Shown piece after piece: positions 23,201 to 33,705 of a stretch of DNA of 64,000 bases. The stretch comes from Cydia pomonella. Lineage: Eukaryota > Arthropoda > Insecta > Lepidoptera > Tortricidae. Location: positions 12,324,550 through 12,388,549 of the forward strand of contig NC_084707.1 of NCBI RefSeq assembly GCF_033807575.1. Reading direction: 5' to 3'. Position numbers and translations under genes: made by a program. Within the stretch, counting starts at the first letter, position 1; every line of letters starts with the position of its first letter. The notes under the pieces are model-generated. The model saw nothing but the letters and a program-made list of their open reading frames with translations. It ran no database searches and was not told the origin of the DNA.

Positions 23201-23389
23201 AATAGCAATAAATACCGTTATATTTACAATGAACAATGATATAATTTTTTTGGCGTGTTCAACCGTAACGAAATAATTAATTATTCACATGATGGCATAA
23301 TATCTATTTTTTTTTGTTACCAGGCAGGCATATGTAAATAACAGAAAATATTTTTTTTTTCTAGTTTATCATTTTTTTAATGGCCTCTG
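20251..23389. other. no gene seen
   Basis: Long AT-rich stretch. A 72-codon frame at 20898-21116 is GC-richer but unrecognised. GCCCAACAGTGGGG at 21330 resembles the QQW end of a LINE but is too short to call. A GAAT microsatellite lies near 22968-22984. Confidence 0.45.
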
Positions 23390-23540
23390 TGGTCTAGTAT
23401 GTGATGGCGTCACGCCTGTGAGGCCTATGGTCCAGGGGTCGAATAAAGGTGGGGGCGTTCATTTAATAGTCATATAGGCATATGTATCTATTTATTACCG
23501 AGTCTTGGATGGATTCATACTTATATGAAATAAATAGGAT
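23390..23540 (+). mobile_element. decayed tRNA-derived SINE head
   Basis: GGCCTCTGTGGTCTAGTATG resembles a SINE box A region and GGTCCAGGGGTCGAATAAAG a decayed box B. The body (ATAGTCATATAGGCATATG, ACCGAGTCTTGGATGG) is not matched elsewhere in the window. Assignment rests on the tRNA-like order only. Confidence 0.4.
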
Positions 23541-23544
23541 ATAA

Positions 23545-23675
23545 TGAAAATAGTGGATATCCGTTTAAGGGATCGGGATCGTATTCTGATAAGAATACAA
23601 TAATGTCTTGACGCGAAAAAAAATATCAGAACACGATACTAAATATACATTTAAACGGGTTCCCTACTATTTTTC
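23545..23675. mobile_element. 131-bp imperfect hairpin element
   Basis: Left GAAAATAGTGG, CCGTTTAA and ATCGTATTCTGATA pair with right TATCAGAACACGAT, TTAAACGG and CTATTTTTC, with gaps. It follows the SINE head directly. Confidence 0.5.
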
Positions 23676-23938
23676 TTACACCTTGTATTTGATGAAGATG
23701 AATGTTATTTTTATTTTGACAATTGGAAGAGACAAGCTCTTGGATATTAAATTTAAATAATATCGTGATCTAATCCAAGCCGCACTAACTTAAGTTTCGT
23801 CTGAAACTCGTATCGTCTATTTTCTTTAAATGTGCCTATTTCAAACAATACTCAAACTCCTCACATAAAGGAGCTTTTAACGAGGCCTTTTTCGTAAAGT
23901 TAGTAAAACAGCCCCCCGAATGATCCATTATCTTCTCA

Positions 23939-24160
23939 CGAGGACAAGTTAGCGATCTTCTTCCGTCTATTTTCACAAGTAATAACTAAATTTATCGTCG
24001 GACTTTCGGTCGACATCGTAGCGTCTTCCAATATTGGTAGTTGTGGAGTCGCGTCACGCGCGCGGGCCGCGGCGGCGGCGCGCGGTGGGCCGGGAGCCGG
24101 GCCCGCGCTCGCGCCCAGCGACGTTCTGGTCGACGACGCGTCATTAAAATTAACCATCAT
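23939..24160 (-). CDS. candidate GC-rich coding exon, unrecognised
   Basis: From a double ATG at 24158-24160 / 24155-24157 the minus strand stays open for about 74 codons. It encodes an Ala/Pro/Gly/Arg-rich N-terminal part (a run of five alanines near residues 29-33) and then a more ordinary part with VITCENRRKK near the end. The block 24045-24140 is extremely GC- and CpG-rich against its AT-rich setting. A GTGAGA that could act as a splice donor overlaps the stop region (about 23936-23941). No domain, signal peptide or family is recognised. It could be a first coding exon of a large gene, or a CpG-rich regulatory block with a chance frame. Confidence 0.25.
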
Positions 24161-25832
24161 TACTCTTGTAAAGCGACTCTCGGCTACAAAACGCGCGCAC
24201 TCATAGGGAAGTTTGTCCCCGCATAGGCCCCTCTGTCGGCTGTTAATCCTCCGCTTTATTGCTCTTGTAACAAATGATTCGACGGAGGCGACAGCGACAC
24301 TGCGAGGCGTGTCGTCTTACCCCATATGCTAATTCGCGAGTTCAAACCGCGGGAATAATGATAGCTATGCGTAGTAGGTAGTTAGATGTACCCTGCCGAT
24401 GTAACGAGCTCCAAAGCGTCTCTATTGATACTAACGCAGCATTATTGGATTTTGTTCAATTTGCGTACATATCAAAATTAGTGGTGTAGGGATCATGTTT
24501 AGAATACTGTAATTAATACTAATAATACTAACGGTTGGCTTCAATACGTCTTAAAAACAACAGTATGCTGAAGTTAAATACTTATATACTTAATATAACT
24601 CGAACAAATATAATACAACAAAGTTCTTAATGGCGCAATTTCATGGCACACACGTTAATGGAAATCTGTAACTATCTACGGCCAAGTATAAGAAAATACA
24701 ACAGAAAAACCGCTAAATAAAAAGTTACGAAGTAAAACTTTTGGCTTTGAGGTGAAAACGTGAAGCAAAAAGTATAAATATTCATTGACAGAAAGAGCCC
24801 ACGCACAGTAAATATAAACTTTTATTTCAGCTCGCCATTAGTAAAACAGCGGGCGACGCATTCAAAATTCGACTCGCGAACTCTAATTAGAGAGGACACG
24901 GCGTCCTTCCTTCCTTCCTTTATTAATGGAAAAGTCGGTTCCAATTGATTTCATATTTTGCATCCTTCTCTATTTAGACGACTTAAATACACAAAGGGCT
25001 TTTGACGAAGCCATTACCGGCTGTGCCTGGTTTATGCATCGCTTGGACCACCTTCCACGCTAATTCCTACTTTTATACTACTTACTTCTACCGTATTTCC
25101 ATTGAAGCTTATTGGACACAGCGAGAAACTGCCACAGGAGCATTATCAAAGCATGACATAATTAATACTATTTTAAGATCTGTATATTGAATACCATTGT
25201 TGTGATCTGTTTCGTAAGCAGTGAGTAAGTACGAAAACATTTAGTTGCTATTCTTATGATAAATATATAGTTCGTGTCATCCACGATGACGCGCAGATTT
25301 GTCAAATTTAACCTTTTAGGACATGACAATACGAGTCAAGGCACGACGATGACGACGAGGGTCAATGACATGATCTATAATGGTGGTTAAAGTTTGGTTT
25401 GCCCCGTCTTATTTCCTGACAGACACGCTGTATTTTTGAAGTGAAAACTTCTTTAGCGGCGCTGTGCACTTTTTGTGATAGGGAAAAAAGTTAAACTCGC
25501 GACAGGTCACGTGACCGGCAGATTCGTCATATTGAAAATTCGTAAGACGGATATGTGACCTGATCGAAAAACTGTTACAATGTCATTGAAGCCGGTGCGC
25601 GCTAGAAAGAGAGGGGGATATATACCGTATTTATTGACATTTAGATTTTATTCTAGAAAGTTTCTAGACTAGTATTTTTATACAATTTTGATGTTTGACG
25701 ATCCTTTTGTGAAATTCTTATTATTACGTTTACCATATCTATAATAGTTCAATGTTTTTTTTTAGAACAATAATAACTGCATCAATAAATTGCACTGATA
25801 TTTAGATTAAGATGATATTTGTAAAATCTGAC
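24161..25832. other. no gene seen
   Basis: 24161-24350 is moderately GC-rich and may be the promoter side of the candidate exon just below it. A (CCTT)n microsatellite sits at 24905-24921. The rest is AT-rich. Confidence 0.4.
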
Positions 25833-25893
25833 GATTTAAAAGTGCTTGTTGCTAGGCCTATTTGAATAAAGAATATTTTGACTTTGACTTTGA
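25833..25893 (+). mobile_element. LINE 3' tail with TTTGAC repeat
   Basis: CTAGGCCTATTTGAATAAAG is followed by AATATTTTGACTTTGACTTT. An AATAAAG signal plus a short tandem tail is the usual lepidopteran LINE 3' terminus. Only the tail is present. Confidence 0.6.
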
Positions 25894-25920
25894 TACTTCC
25901 TCTCCTACGCCGCGCCGGCT

Positions 25921-26122
25921 ACAACGGGTTGCACTCCGTGAGTGCCGGCAGAAGTGAAAACTTGAATATTGTATTTTACCATAAAAATGAAAGTACTTTT
26001 ATACTGATAATCAAAGCAATTCGTGCAAAATTATTCCCTAACCATTCCAAAATATCAAAAATGCACAACGTTAATATTCAAGTTTTCACTTCTGCCGGCA
26101 CTCCCGGAGTGCAACCCGTTGT
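25921..26122. mobile_element. 202-bp MITE with 50-bp near-perfect inverted ends
   Basis: The left arm (25921-25970, starting ACAACGGGTTGCACTCCG) and right arm (26073-26122) are reverse complements at 49 of 50 positions, the single difference being at 25939. The loop is about 100 bases and AT-rich. It starts 27 bases after the preceding LINE tail. Confidence 0.8.
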
Positions 26123-26203
26123 TTTTTCTTAATGTCTGTCTTATGGCAGATATAGTATCCTGGGGAAATACTTGAAATAAAATAACATGTATTATTTTAC
26201 TCT

Positions 26204-26345
26204 TAGTAAGTAAGTAAGTAAGTAAACATTCTTTATTGCACCAACAATTATACATTTTACATACATGTAAAACTACAAATGAATTTTAAAGGAAAATAGA
26301 ACCAGGTAACAACAGGCGGTCTTATCGCTAAAAATCGCTGCTTAG
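26204..26345 (-). mobile_element. LINE 3' tail with GTAA microsatellite
   Basis: Minus-strand reading: TTTAGCGATAAGACCGCCTG, further body, then TTGGTGCAATAAAGAATG and a (TTAC)n tail. Same family as 4522-4590 and longer here, including the GACCGCCTGTTG motif typical of such LINE ends. Confidence 0.65.
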
Positions 26346-27700
26346 GTTTACTGATTATGAATTGGAAAATATCAGCCACTTAAGTGGTCTCTATACTGTG
26401 TGTATTGAGATTTTGATACGACCACATATTTTAAGGGTAACTAGTATATGGGCCAAAATGAATTCACACACAAAAAAACTCCTTTTACTTTTATTTTGCG
26501 TAGACTTTTAATTTTTCTTATTAAATAATTCACCACGCAATTTATCTTTACTTCATTTTTATTCAAAACGTTGCATTTACTGACGCGACGTTCAACTGTC
26601 ACAATTGATGACTATATTGACTATGTATGTAACATCGCCCACAATTTTATTACAAAAGGCATAAGGTCCACCGATAGACAGTTAAGAATGTTGCTGTTTG
26701 ATGCAAGGCGTTGTCGCTAGAATTAAAATAATTTCATAGCATGTAATTAATTGCCTGTTTGTATTTTTGTATTCATGCCGTACGATTAAATAAAAAGCAC
26801 TGAAACTTACTTATTTTTACTATGAATTCAGAAATGTTTGCCCACCATACTTTATCAAGAAAATCTGAACGTAGTAACTGATTTAAATGACCCTTTTAAA
26901 CAATGCATCCTGTATTATAACTTAATCTAAACCAATCACGCATTACTCAATACTCGCATACGTAGTTGTTATTGAACACAGTATAAAAAATATTTGCAGA
27001 AAAGAATGAAACGTTTTGAATCGATTCTCCCACTACCTATTATTTTAAAAGCCACAACAATATAAAACAAGAATTGGCCGTAATTGTTAATTCAGCATTT
27101 CACGGGTAGCGGTTACACCAACAAATTTACCGGTAGAGTTTCAACGAAGTTACTTATTATTAACAGCAAACGTTACTTAACGAAGAGAGTCCACGTGTGA
27201 AATTACATTTGGAATGCGTCGCGCAACCATGAATTACGCATGGCAACGGCAAATGAGCGCACAATTTAACCTGCACGAAGCCAACACTACTCTACTCCTA
27301 ATTATTAAGTTAAGTATTACGTTTCAGAACAACTCTGAAGGGATTACAATTTATACCGTTTGTCACTGTAGATGACGTCCATCTCTTTTTTAAACACCTT
27401 GTCAGGTATTTTCTACAACAACAACAAAAAATACCCCAACAAATTCAGAACCTCCTTTTTCAATTTGATTAACACGTACGAGTATATTCTATAATATATT
27501 TCCTTTCCTACAATAAAATACGATCGAATTGATAACATCCTCCTTTATTGAAATCGGTTACAAAAAGTGTATCAAGGAATTCAAGGACAATAGGTACGAG
27601 TACAAAGAAATAATTGTTTTAAGTTAAGTATGCTACAAAGATAATAAAATACTAGTATTTGTTCTCAGCAGTCTAAATCCCGGTATGAGTAAAAATATTT
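26346..27700. other. no gene seen
   Basis: AT-rich, short frames only. Confidence 0.5.
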
Positions 27701-27850
27701 TTTCTCAAACTTGCAATGAAATGTTGGCATGACTTACTTCAGTTACTTCGAATTAGGTCCGGAAAATTTAACTATTCGGTGCGATGAGTGAAGATGATAT
27801 GTAAAGGAATTTCATACAGCCTTAAAGCCGTAAAGAAAGCTTCTTTTGTT

Positions 27851-28193
27851 TTTAGGGTTGCGTACCCAAAGGGTCAAACGGGACCCTATTACTGAGACTC
27901 CGCTGTCCGTCCGTCCATCCGCCCGTCCGTCCGTCTGTCACCAGGCTGTATTTCATGAACCGTGATAGTTAGCCAGTTGAAATTTCTACAGATTATGTAT
28001 TTTTGTTGCCGCTATAACAACAAATACTAGAAACAGAATAAAATAAATATTTCTTTCCAATCTCGAGGTCCTCGTCCAATCACCGAAGTTAAGCAACGTC
28101 GGGCGGGGTCAGTACTTGGATAGGTGACCGTTTTTATAGATAATGGTACGGAACCCTGCCTGTGCGAGTCCGACTCGCACTTGGCCGGTTTTC
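27851..28193 (-). mobile_element. dispersed repeat carrying a 5S rRNA-derived segment, copy 2
   Basis: Reverse of the 10185-10514 copy: starts AGGGTTGCGTACCCAAAGGG, then a CCGTCCGTCC-rich stretch, TTTCTGT/AATAAAATAAATA, the 5S-like piece at 28062-28130, GGTACGGAACCCTGCC and GACTCGCACTTGGCCGG at the end. About 343 bases, close to the length of copy 1. Confidence 0.8.
28062..28130 (+). pseudogene. 5S rRNA-derived fragment, best preserved
   Basis: Reads CTCGTCCAATCACCGAAG, TTAAGCAACGTCGGGC, GGGGTCAGTACTTGGATAGG and GTGACCG. This is the central and 3' part of eukaryotic 5S rRNA including the internal control region used by TFIIIA; against the canonical sequence I see only a few substitutions. 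The outer stem halves are missing, so no mature 5S rRNA can form. It lies antisense to the host repeat as oriented from its GGCCAAG end. Confidence 0.8.
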
Positions 28194-28879
28194 AAAAGTA
28201 ACACGTCTTGGCATTCAACCATCAAATAGTAGTAGATTCGTAATTTGTTTTTAGCTGTGTAAACCTACGAATAAAACAAATTGACTACATGACTACATTT
28301 TTTTCATTGCAAGTTTGAGAAAAGCACTATACAAATCTCGGCGAGAAACGGGGTTGCCGGCCGCGTGTTCCTATCTATATCTACTTGGCCTACAATCCTT
28401 AGTTTCGGAGGCCTCTATAGTTAATGTACTATTTCCGAGTCACAAAAAGTTATGTGTTTAAGTAGATATTCAAAAACAATGTTGTTATAACTACACACGT
28501 TGTATTGAAGAATTTAAAAGTGCAGTGGGGGATTTATTTTCTCCAATGTACTCGGAAATGTTCACCTTAATGTACCAAAATTATTACGGGAAGTTCTTCA
28601 TTATGAACAATAAAAGAAAATCTAAATCATTATTGTACTGTTTTAGCGGACGGGATGTTCATTACTGTCTATTGTTGTTTACCTTTTAAAAACATGTATC
28701 CGCTATGAAAAATCAATGCAAACAGACAATTATTAAAGCCGCATCTACATGACCCGAGAACAAAAACATACCTAAAAAGCATATATTTTTAATACAACCG
28801 CAAAATGAAGAGACGTAGGTTTTCATGCTATAAAACGATATTGAAAGAAAATTTTAATTTTGCCTCATTTAAAAGAAAT
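28194..28879. other. no gene seen
   Basis: Nothing recognised apart from the inverted-repeat arm at 28302-28322. Confidence 0.5.
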
Positions 28880-29165
28880 ACGGCCCGAATCGAAGAATGA
28901 AATACGATAACGATAAGGTCTGGTTTAGATAAGTTCTCATTTAGATATCATTAGTACGTCGTATAATTGACAGAAGCAGCTCGATTCGCGCAGCCAATGT
29001 CACTTCGACGTTAGAAATATCGTAGATAGATCTTATTGGGATCACAGCGGAATCGAAATAAACGTCAATTTTGATATGTCGTTTAGTTATCGATTTTTTA
29101 AAGATCTTTCCAAGATCTTAAACGATTAATTGATTTAAGATCTTAATCATTCTTCGAATCGGGCA
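28880..29165. mobile_element. 286-bp element with CGGCCCGAATCG ends
   Basis: TACGGCCCGAATCGAAGAAT at the left and ATTCTTCGAATCGGGC at the right are inverted ends with one mismatch over 17 bases. The interior has repeated GATCTTAAACGATTAA / AAGATCTT motifs. The terminal CGGCCCGAWTCG is shared with the 6790-6962 family, but the interior differs. Confidence 0.65.
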
Positions 29166-29499
29166 GATAGTTATTTAAAAAAAAAAAGGCAATGTGTGTA
29201 TTGCATAGTCATCACTTGTGACAATTGTGACGTCGCATCAGTAAGGGCGGTTTCACACAACGCGTATACGATCGTTTCGGCGGTGCGATCTTACACGCGC
29301 GTAAGCGTACGCTCGTATAGAATTCATGTCTGGAACCTAAATACGACGTTTTGGATAAAAACAAAGTACTGATGATACGTTGCGTGCTGAATTATTCTGC
29401 ATGGAAAAATAAAAGACGTAGGTATTTTTAAATAAAAATTGTGGAATGAATTGTGTAAGACGCGTGCCTTGACTCGTAAAAATATGTGCGTAATTGTGA
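29166..29499. other. no gene seen; GC-rich patch
   Basis: A poly-A run (29175-29187), then a patch at 29235-29325 with repeated CGTATACG / GCGCGTAAGCG motifs. CACTTGTGACAATTG...GACGTC at 29213-29233 is echoed at 60100-60120. Confidence 0.4.
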
Positions 29500-29662
29500 A
29501 TGATACGATCTATAGATAACGATATGGATCTGATGTCTGTGTCAAAAGTTACGTTTCTTCAAACAAAAAGGTCACTTTTGAGACTGTCATATCCAATCCA
29601 TATTGTATTTAGACCTAATAACTAGGTATTTGACGTATATTAAAGTTCAAATCGGGCCGTAT
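29500..29662. mobile_element. CGGCCCGATT-family MITE, copy
   Basis: Contains GATACGATC, GATATGGATCTGATGTC, AGGTCACTTTTGAGACTGTC, ATATCCAATCCATATTGTAT and TCAAATCGGGCCGTAT. The left terminus is missing or diverged. Confidence 0.7.
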
Positions 29663-29749
29663 AAGGTAATTCATTAGTGCCTATATTAACTACCAGAGGA
29701 ATATGTGGTCGTATAAAAAATATGGGCTGCATATATGCAAGTAATTTTA

Positions 29750-30098
29750 GATCTCTCTTCGCTCTGTAGGTATTGTTTAAGTAGTATATATAACGCCTTC
29801 GTATTTTTTAACAACTGAATCAAAAAACGTTCTTTGCAACCTTAATGTTATTTTAAAGACCTATCGAACGATGTGTCACATATTGTGTTTTTTCACTTTT
29901 AGTTATAAGTATGAAGTGCATAAAAAATATTTTTATAAATGTTAACTTCCAAACTTAGCGGCTCACAAAACATACCTACGTTCCAAATTTCGTTAAAATA
30001 TATCTTATAGTTTTCGAATAAAACGACTGTGATATACATACGGACAGACAGACTATAAGGGTCCCGTTATTGCCATTTTGGCCACGGTACCCTAAAAA
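29750..30098 (+). repeat. diverged relative of the dispersed GGAACCC repeat
   Basis: Keeps the order of the 3' part of the 13175 element: AAAGACCTATCGAACGATG, a TTTTTTCACTTTTAGTTATA stretch, CAAATTTCGTTAAAATATAT, TAGTTTTCGAATAAAACG, GACAGACAGACTATAAGGG and GGCCACGGTACCCTAAAAA. Diverged and 5'-truncated. Confidence 0.5.
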
Positions 30099-30734
30099 CG
30101 CACATGGTAATAAGAATGGCGATAATTTACACCAAAAACGTAGTTTAGACATTTACCTATATCCTCCAAAATAAAACAACATTCTTAATTTACATAGCGA
30201 TCAATTTCCACAAACCATGCAATGCGGCCATTACAACCAAAGGTGTTGTTGGTGAAAAAAGGAAAAATCTACCCTGTGCTCGCCCATTGTTTGAAAGCTT
30301 GCAAAACAGTGACGTGGTATTGTTCCCGTTTCGGGAACTAAATCGATATAGTTTTTTTTTATGTGAAGTATGTATGACGTAGATATTAATTGGTATTTTC
30401 ACAGAAAGTTCAGACAAAGGGTCCCTACGCTCAGAGTCTGTTGCCTGACGTGCCGCTGACGTAGCTACACCGCAAAACTGACGTGAGCGAATGAATTTTG
30501 TCGTGAATGTTAAATTCCAACTGGACTATCACACAACGCAGGTATTTTTTATAAGTTGGATACTCAAACAAGATTGAAAAAATAAATGCCTATATCAATT
30601 TTGCATCGTTGTAATTTCTCTACGGACTATTGATTCGGATATAAATAACCTAATTGTAAAATCTTAACCTGAAAGACATATTTATTATCATTTTCATATT
30701 ATGCACATGATTTGTATTACACAACCTCAAGCTA
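30099..30734. other. no gene seen
   Basis: Nothing recognised. Confidence 0.5.
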
Positions 30735-30815
30735 TAGCAATGAGATCGCCTGGTGTCTGCCTCTACTTGTGCTTCTTTGTGTTTTCTCTCATTGAGGTGC
30801 GTAATAAAGAGTATC
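30735..30815 (+). mobile_element. probable LINE 3' tail
   Basis: GATCGCCTGGTGTCTGCCTC, TACTTGTGCTTCTTTG, then GGTGCGTAATAAAGAGTATC. From memory this matches the terminus of a common lepidopteran LINE (TGGTGT...TTGTGTTTT...AATAAAGAGTAT). Confidence 0.5.
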
Positions 30816-31996
30816 TAATAATGTGATTCATTTCAAGTAATTTCATAATACCAAAAATACTACTTACGCTTTAAAAATTGAAAATAAAAGTCCTTTTTTT
30901 CGCTTTAAGGAATACATACATTTGTATTTTAAAAGTACTCTCATTTTCAGTGTGACTACATCTCCGTAGGGTAAAAAATAGGTCTACGCAAGACCGGAAT
31001 ACGAAGCGGGTGGACGTTGAGAATTTACAACATTTTTCTAGTATGGAAGCAACAATATCGGATATGAAGGTCAACTGTCTGGTATAAAGCAAATTTATTC
31101 TGTTCGTTCAGTGTATTGGCTCATATAAGTGGTGATCTCCGCGGCGACGGCAGCGGAATGATAACGGTCTAATTTCGGCGGCCGCGCTCTGCTATACGCC
31201 CTAAATTACATTGCGGCTTTGCATCCTCCCTGAAAGGTTTTATTCATAAATCTACCGTAACGCTTTCATAAAGATGCGGGAATCGTGCCCCTTTGATATA
31301 ATGGCAATTTAAAATACTTTTCGAATGCCGCCGACCGTTATCCAAATGAGGTATTTTATGACCATATATTAATTAAATTTATAATGTTCATACGTTTTTA
31401 TTAACTCTGCGAAATTTAGCGTTCAGTCCATTTGGGAGATGATCAGGTTTTATTTTTTAAAGAATGTTTTTTTTTATCGCAACATTTATTTGTTTCGTGC
31501 CAAGTACAAAACAGAATGTGAGTGTTGAAAACTGCTTGAAGCAGCTAATAGGATGGTATTCCTGTTACTCTGCGTGAAAATCTTAAATTCAATAGGTTTT
31601 GACTAAGCGTCGACGGGCCGGCGCGCCGCTTGATTGGATCTCCAAACATTGACTGTACTAATAGGGTGCGCTAACGCCGTCCGATTTGCCTAATGAGGAA
31701 CGATTCTCACCGAATCCAGCACAAGGACATTATGCAAACTTCTGTTTGTCTTCTATATTACCATCCACACTGTCTTAATCACAAATACAACAATATCGCT
31801 AACTCTCTCCAAAGATTATCTCTCTCGGAATGTTATCAACTCAATTGTCTCAAGTGTTTCGCTTTCGATTTTTAATGGTAAATACGGATTATTTGCAGGA
31901 GTACATCTTAAGTGGGATTGGAATTAAGTAAACAATAGAATACAGTACTAAAATTAGGATCAATTTATCATAGTTAATTAGTTAATAAAGTTTCAC
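30816..31996. other. no gene seen; GC-rich patch
   Basis: 31135-31310 is GC-rich (GCGGCGACGGCAGCGG, CGGCGGCCGCG) in an AT-rich context and could be a conserved regulatory element. No coding frame of note. Confidence 0.4.
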
Positions 31997-32470
31997 AAAT
32001 GGTGCTCCCACTTTGGGTTATAATATAACGATATGAAACATTTATGGTATAACATTTTATCATAAATTATAACAAAAGTTAGGCATTGTTGTCATGTTAT
32101 GTAACGTTGTATAACTTTTAATGTTACACAACAAATTACAAAAATGTAACGAATTATAACTTTTTTTGTAATATGTTTTATAACGTTATGAAACATGTTA
32201 GATGTTATAAGCGCTTCCACATTGAATACTGGTGAAAATTTGTTACAAATTTGTTGTACATGGTAACCATTTATAACTTTTGTTACAATTTGTGATAAAC
32301 ACTTAAAACAACTGTTATATAACATCTATTTCGTTGTACAACATGTTATGCATTTTTAAGTAGGAGCATTTAAAACATCTAACAAGGTGTAACAAATGTT
32401 ATAAAGTGTTAGTGAATGTTATCTTATTTTAAAACGTTTTATAACACCAAATGTGGGGGAGCGCTGCGAT
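31997..32470. mobile_element. TATAAC-rich element with inverted ends
   Basis: The left end has GGTGCTCCCACTTTGGGTTA and the right end ACACCAAATGTGGGGGAGCG, partly complementary. Between them TATAAC or GTTATA occurs at least 12 times by eye, with many GTTACA/TGTAAC variants, far more than in flanking DNA. This is either a transposon with an unusual interior or a diverged short-period satellite captured between inverted ends. Confidence 0.5.
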
Positions 32471-32654
32471 CATTTATTAAAGTGCAAATCAAGCCCAATG
32501 GATATCAAAGATGAATTCAGACAATACATATAACAAATCGTTTAACGTCTGGCAGGCACTCTGTGACTGACTGTTGCTGATTAAATCAAGTTAGGTATAT
32601 TTAAAAAAATGTTCCTTGAATATGCTTTTTTTTGTTGTGTGTGAAGTTCTCTTT

Positions 32655-32830
32655 ATAAATAATAAATAAATATTATAGGACATTATTACACAAATTGACT
32701 AAGTCCCACAGTAAGCTCAAGAAACAAATATCCATGCTCATCACACGAATAAATGCCCTTAGCAGGATTCGAACCCGGGACCATCGGCTTCATAGGCAGG
32801 GTCACTACCCACGAGGCCAGACCGGTCGTC
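32655..32830 (-). mobile_element. tRNA-derived SINE with internal deletion
   Basis: Same family as 16780-17032, with the tRNA-like head well kept (GGTTCGAATCC reading on minus within 32764-32780). About 80 bases between GTAAGCTCA and AGAAACAAATATCC present in the reference copy are absent here. Confidence 0.8.
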
Positions 32831-32850
32831 GTCTCATTTTATATATCAAG

Positions 32851-32967
32851 TCGGTGATACAAGCATAAGGCGTGCCTGATAGTATGCAGTCGCCGTAGCC
32901 TGTAACTCCAGGTATGTTACATGCGCGTTACTGACCCTTTGATAAACCTTTCCACTCCTTTTTTCAC
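32851..32967 (-). mobile_element. LINE 3' tail (ACCATCAGGCG family), copy 1
   Basis: On minus: AGGAGTGGAAAGG, AACGCGCATGTAACATACC, TGGAGTTACAGGCTACGG and TATCAGGCACGCCTTATGC. The same module is at 33600-33705 and 40228-40300. Confidence 0.6.
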
Positions 32968-33599
32968 ACGAACTCCACACGGGCGACAGTATGGTATACC
33001 CGAGAAAACAAGTTAAAAAACTTAGAGAATTCTTAAAACGTATCACTTGAATTGTATATTTGATTAATATAAGTATTTACAAATATTTAAGAACAATTTA
33101 TATACTATTTGACCAAATAATAAATAAGAAATAATGTAATCATACTATACATAATAAAACTCATATTGATTATTGGTGATTTTTATTACATTATACATCC
33201 TATTTTTACATTGTCATTTTATTTATACTTGAAATCGGAAATTATTCAATGAGTAACTACTGGTGTTGAGTATGCCCAGTTATGGGGAATACTTCTAAGT
33301 AAAATTGTAGTTATATTCCAAGTAAAATTCCCAGTAGGACATGGAATTTGTAGTTATGTATTAGTATTTTTGTAAATTCCCACCTCAGAAATATTCCCAG
33401 TAAAGGTACATCACTAAATCAGAATAATATCTAAATTCCGATGTCAGTTTACGCTCCAATTGGCCTGTCTATATGTTTTTTTGTTTTTGTTTGAGGCGTG
33501 TATGCAATAAAGATTTATTGTTTTGTATACCTAATAGCAGAAAAAATGTCTTAAAGGTAACTTCACTAAACATTGCCGAAGAAAGCGTACTCCCATTTC
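32968..33599. other. no gene seen
   Basis: 33260-33410 repeats the phrase ATTCCCAGTA/TTCCAAGTAAAATTCCC a few times; source unknown. Confidence 0.4.
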
Positions 33600-33705
33600 A
33601 AAAGCCGGCATCTCACTTACAACCCTTCTGGTATTGCCATGGACACCCGGCTGACGGTAATCGCTTACCATCAGGCGATTAGTCTGCTCGTTTGCTTCCT
33701 ATAAC
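33600..33705 (+). mobile_element. LINE 3' tail (ACCATCAGGCG family), copy 2
   Basis: GCCGGCATCTCACTTACAAC, CCTTCTGG, GGTAATCGCTTACCATCAGG and CTGCTCGTTTGCTTCC match a common lepidopteran LINE 3' module. Confidence 0.65.

Larger units (their letters stand above)
27701..28322. repeat. 21-bp perfect inverted repeat enclosing the 5S-type element
   Basis: TTTCTCAAACTTGCAATGAA plus one A at 27701-27721 is the exact reverse complement of 28302-28322. Weaker complementarity continues inward (AATGTTGGCATG versus CATGACTACATT). The arms may be the ends of a DNA transposon into which the 5S-containing repeat inserted. Confidence 0.65.

Noticed and set aside
28062..28130. Functional 5S rRNA gene
   Set aside because: Only about 70 of 120 bases, without the terminal stem halves or a Pol III terminator context.
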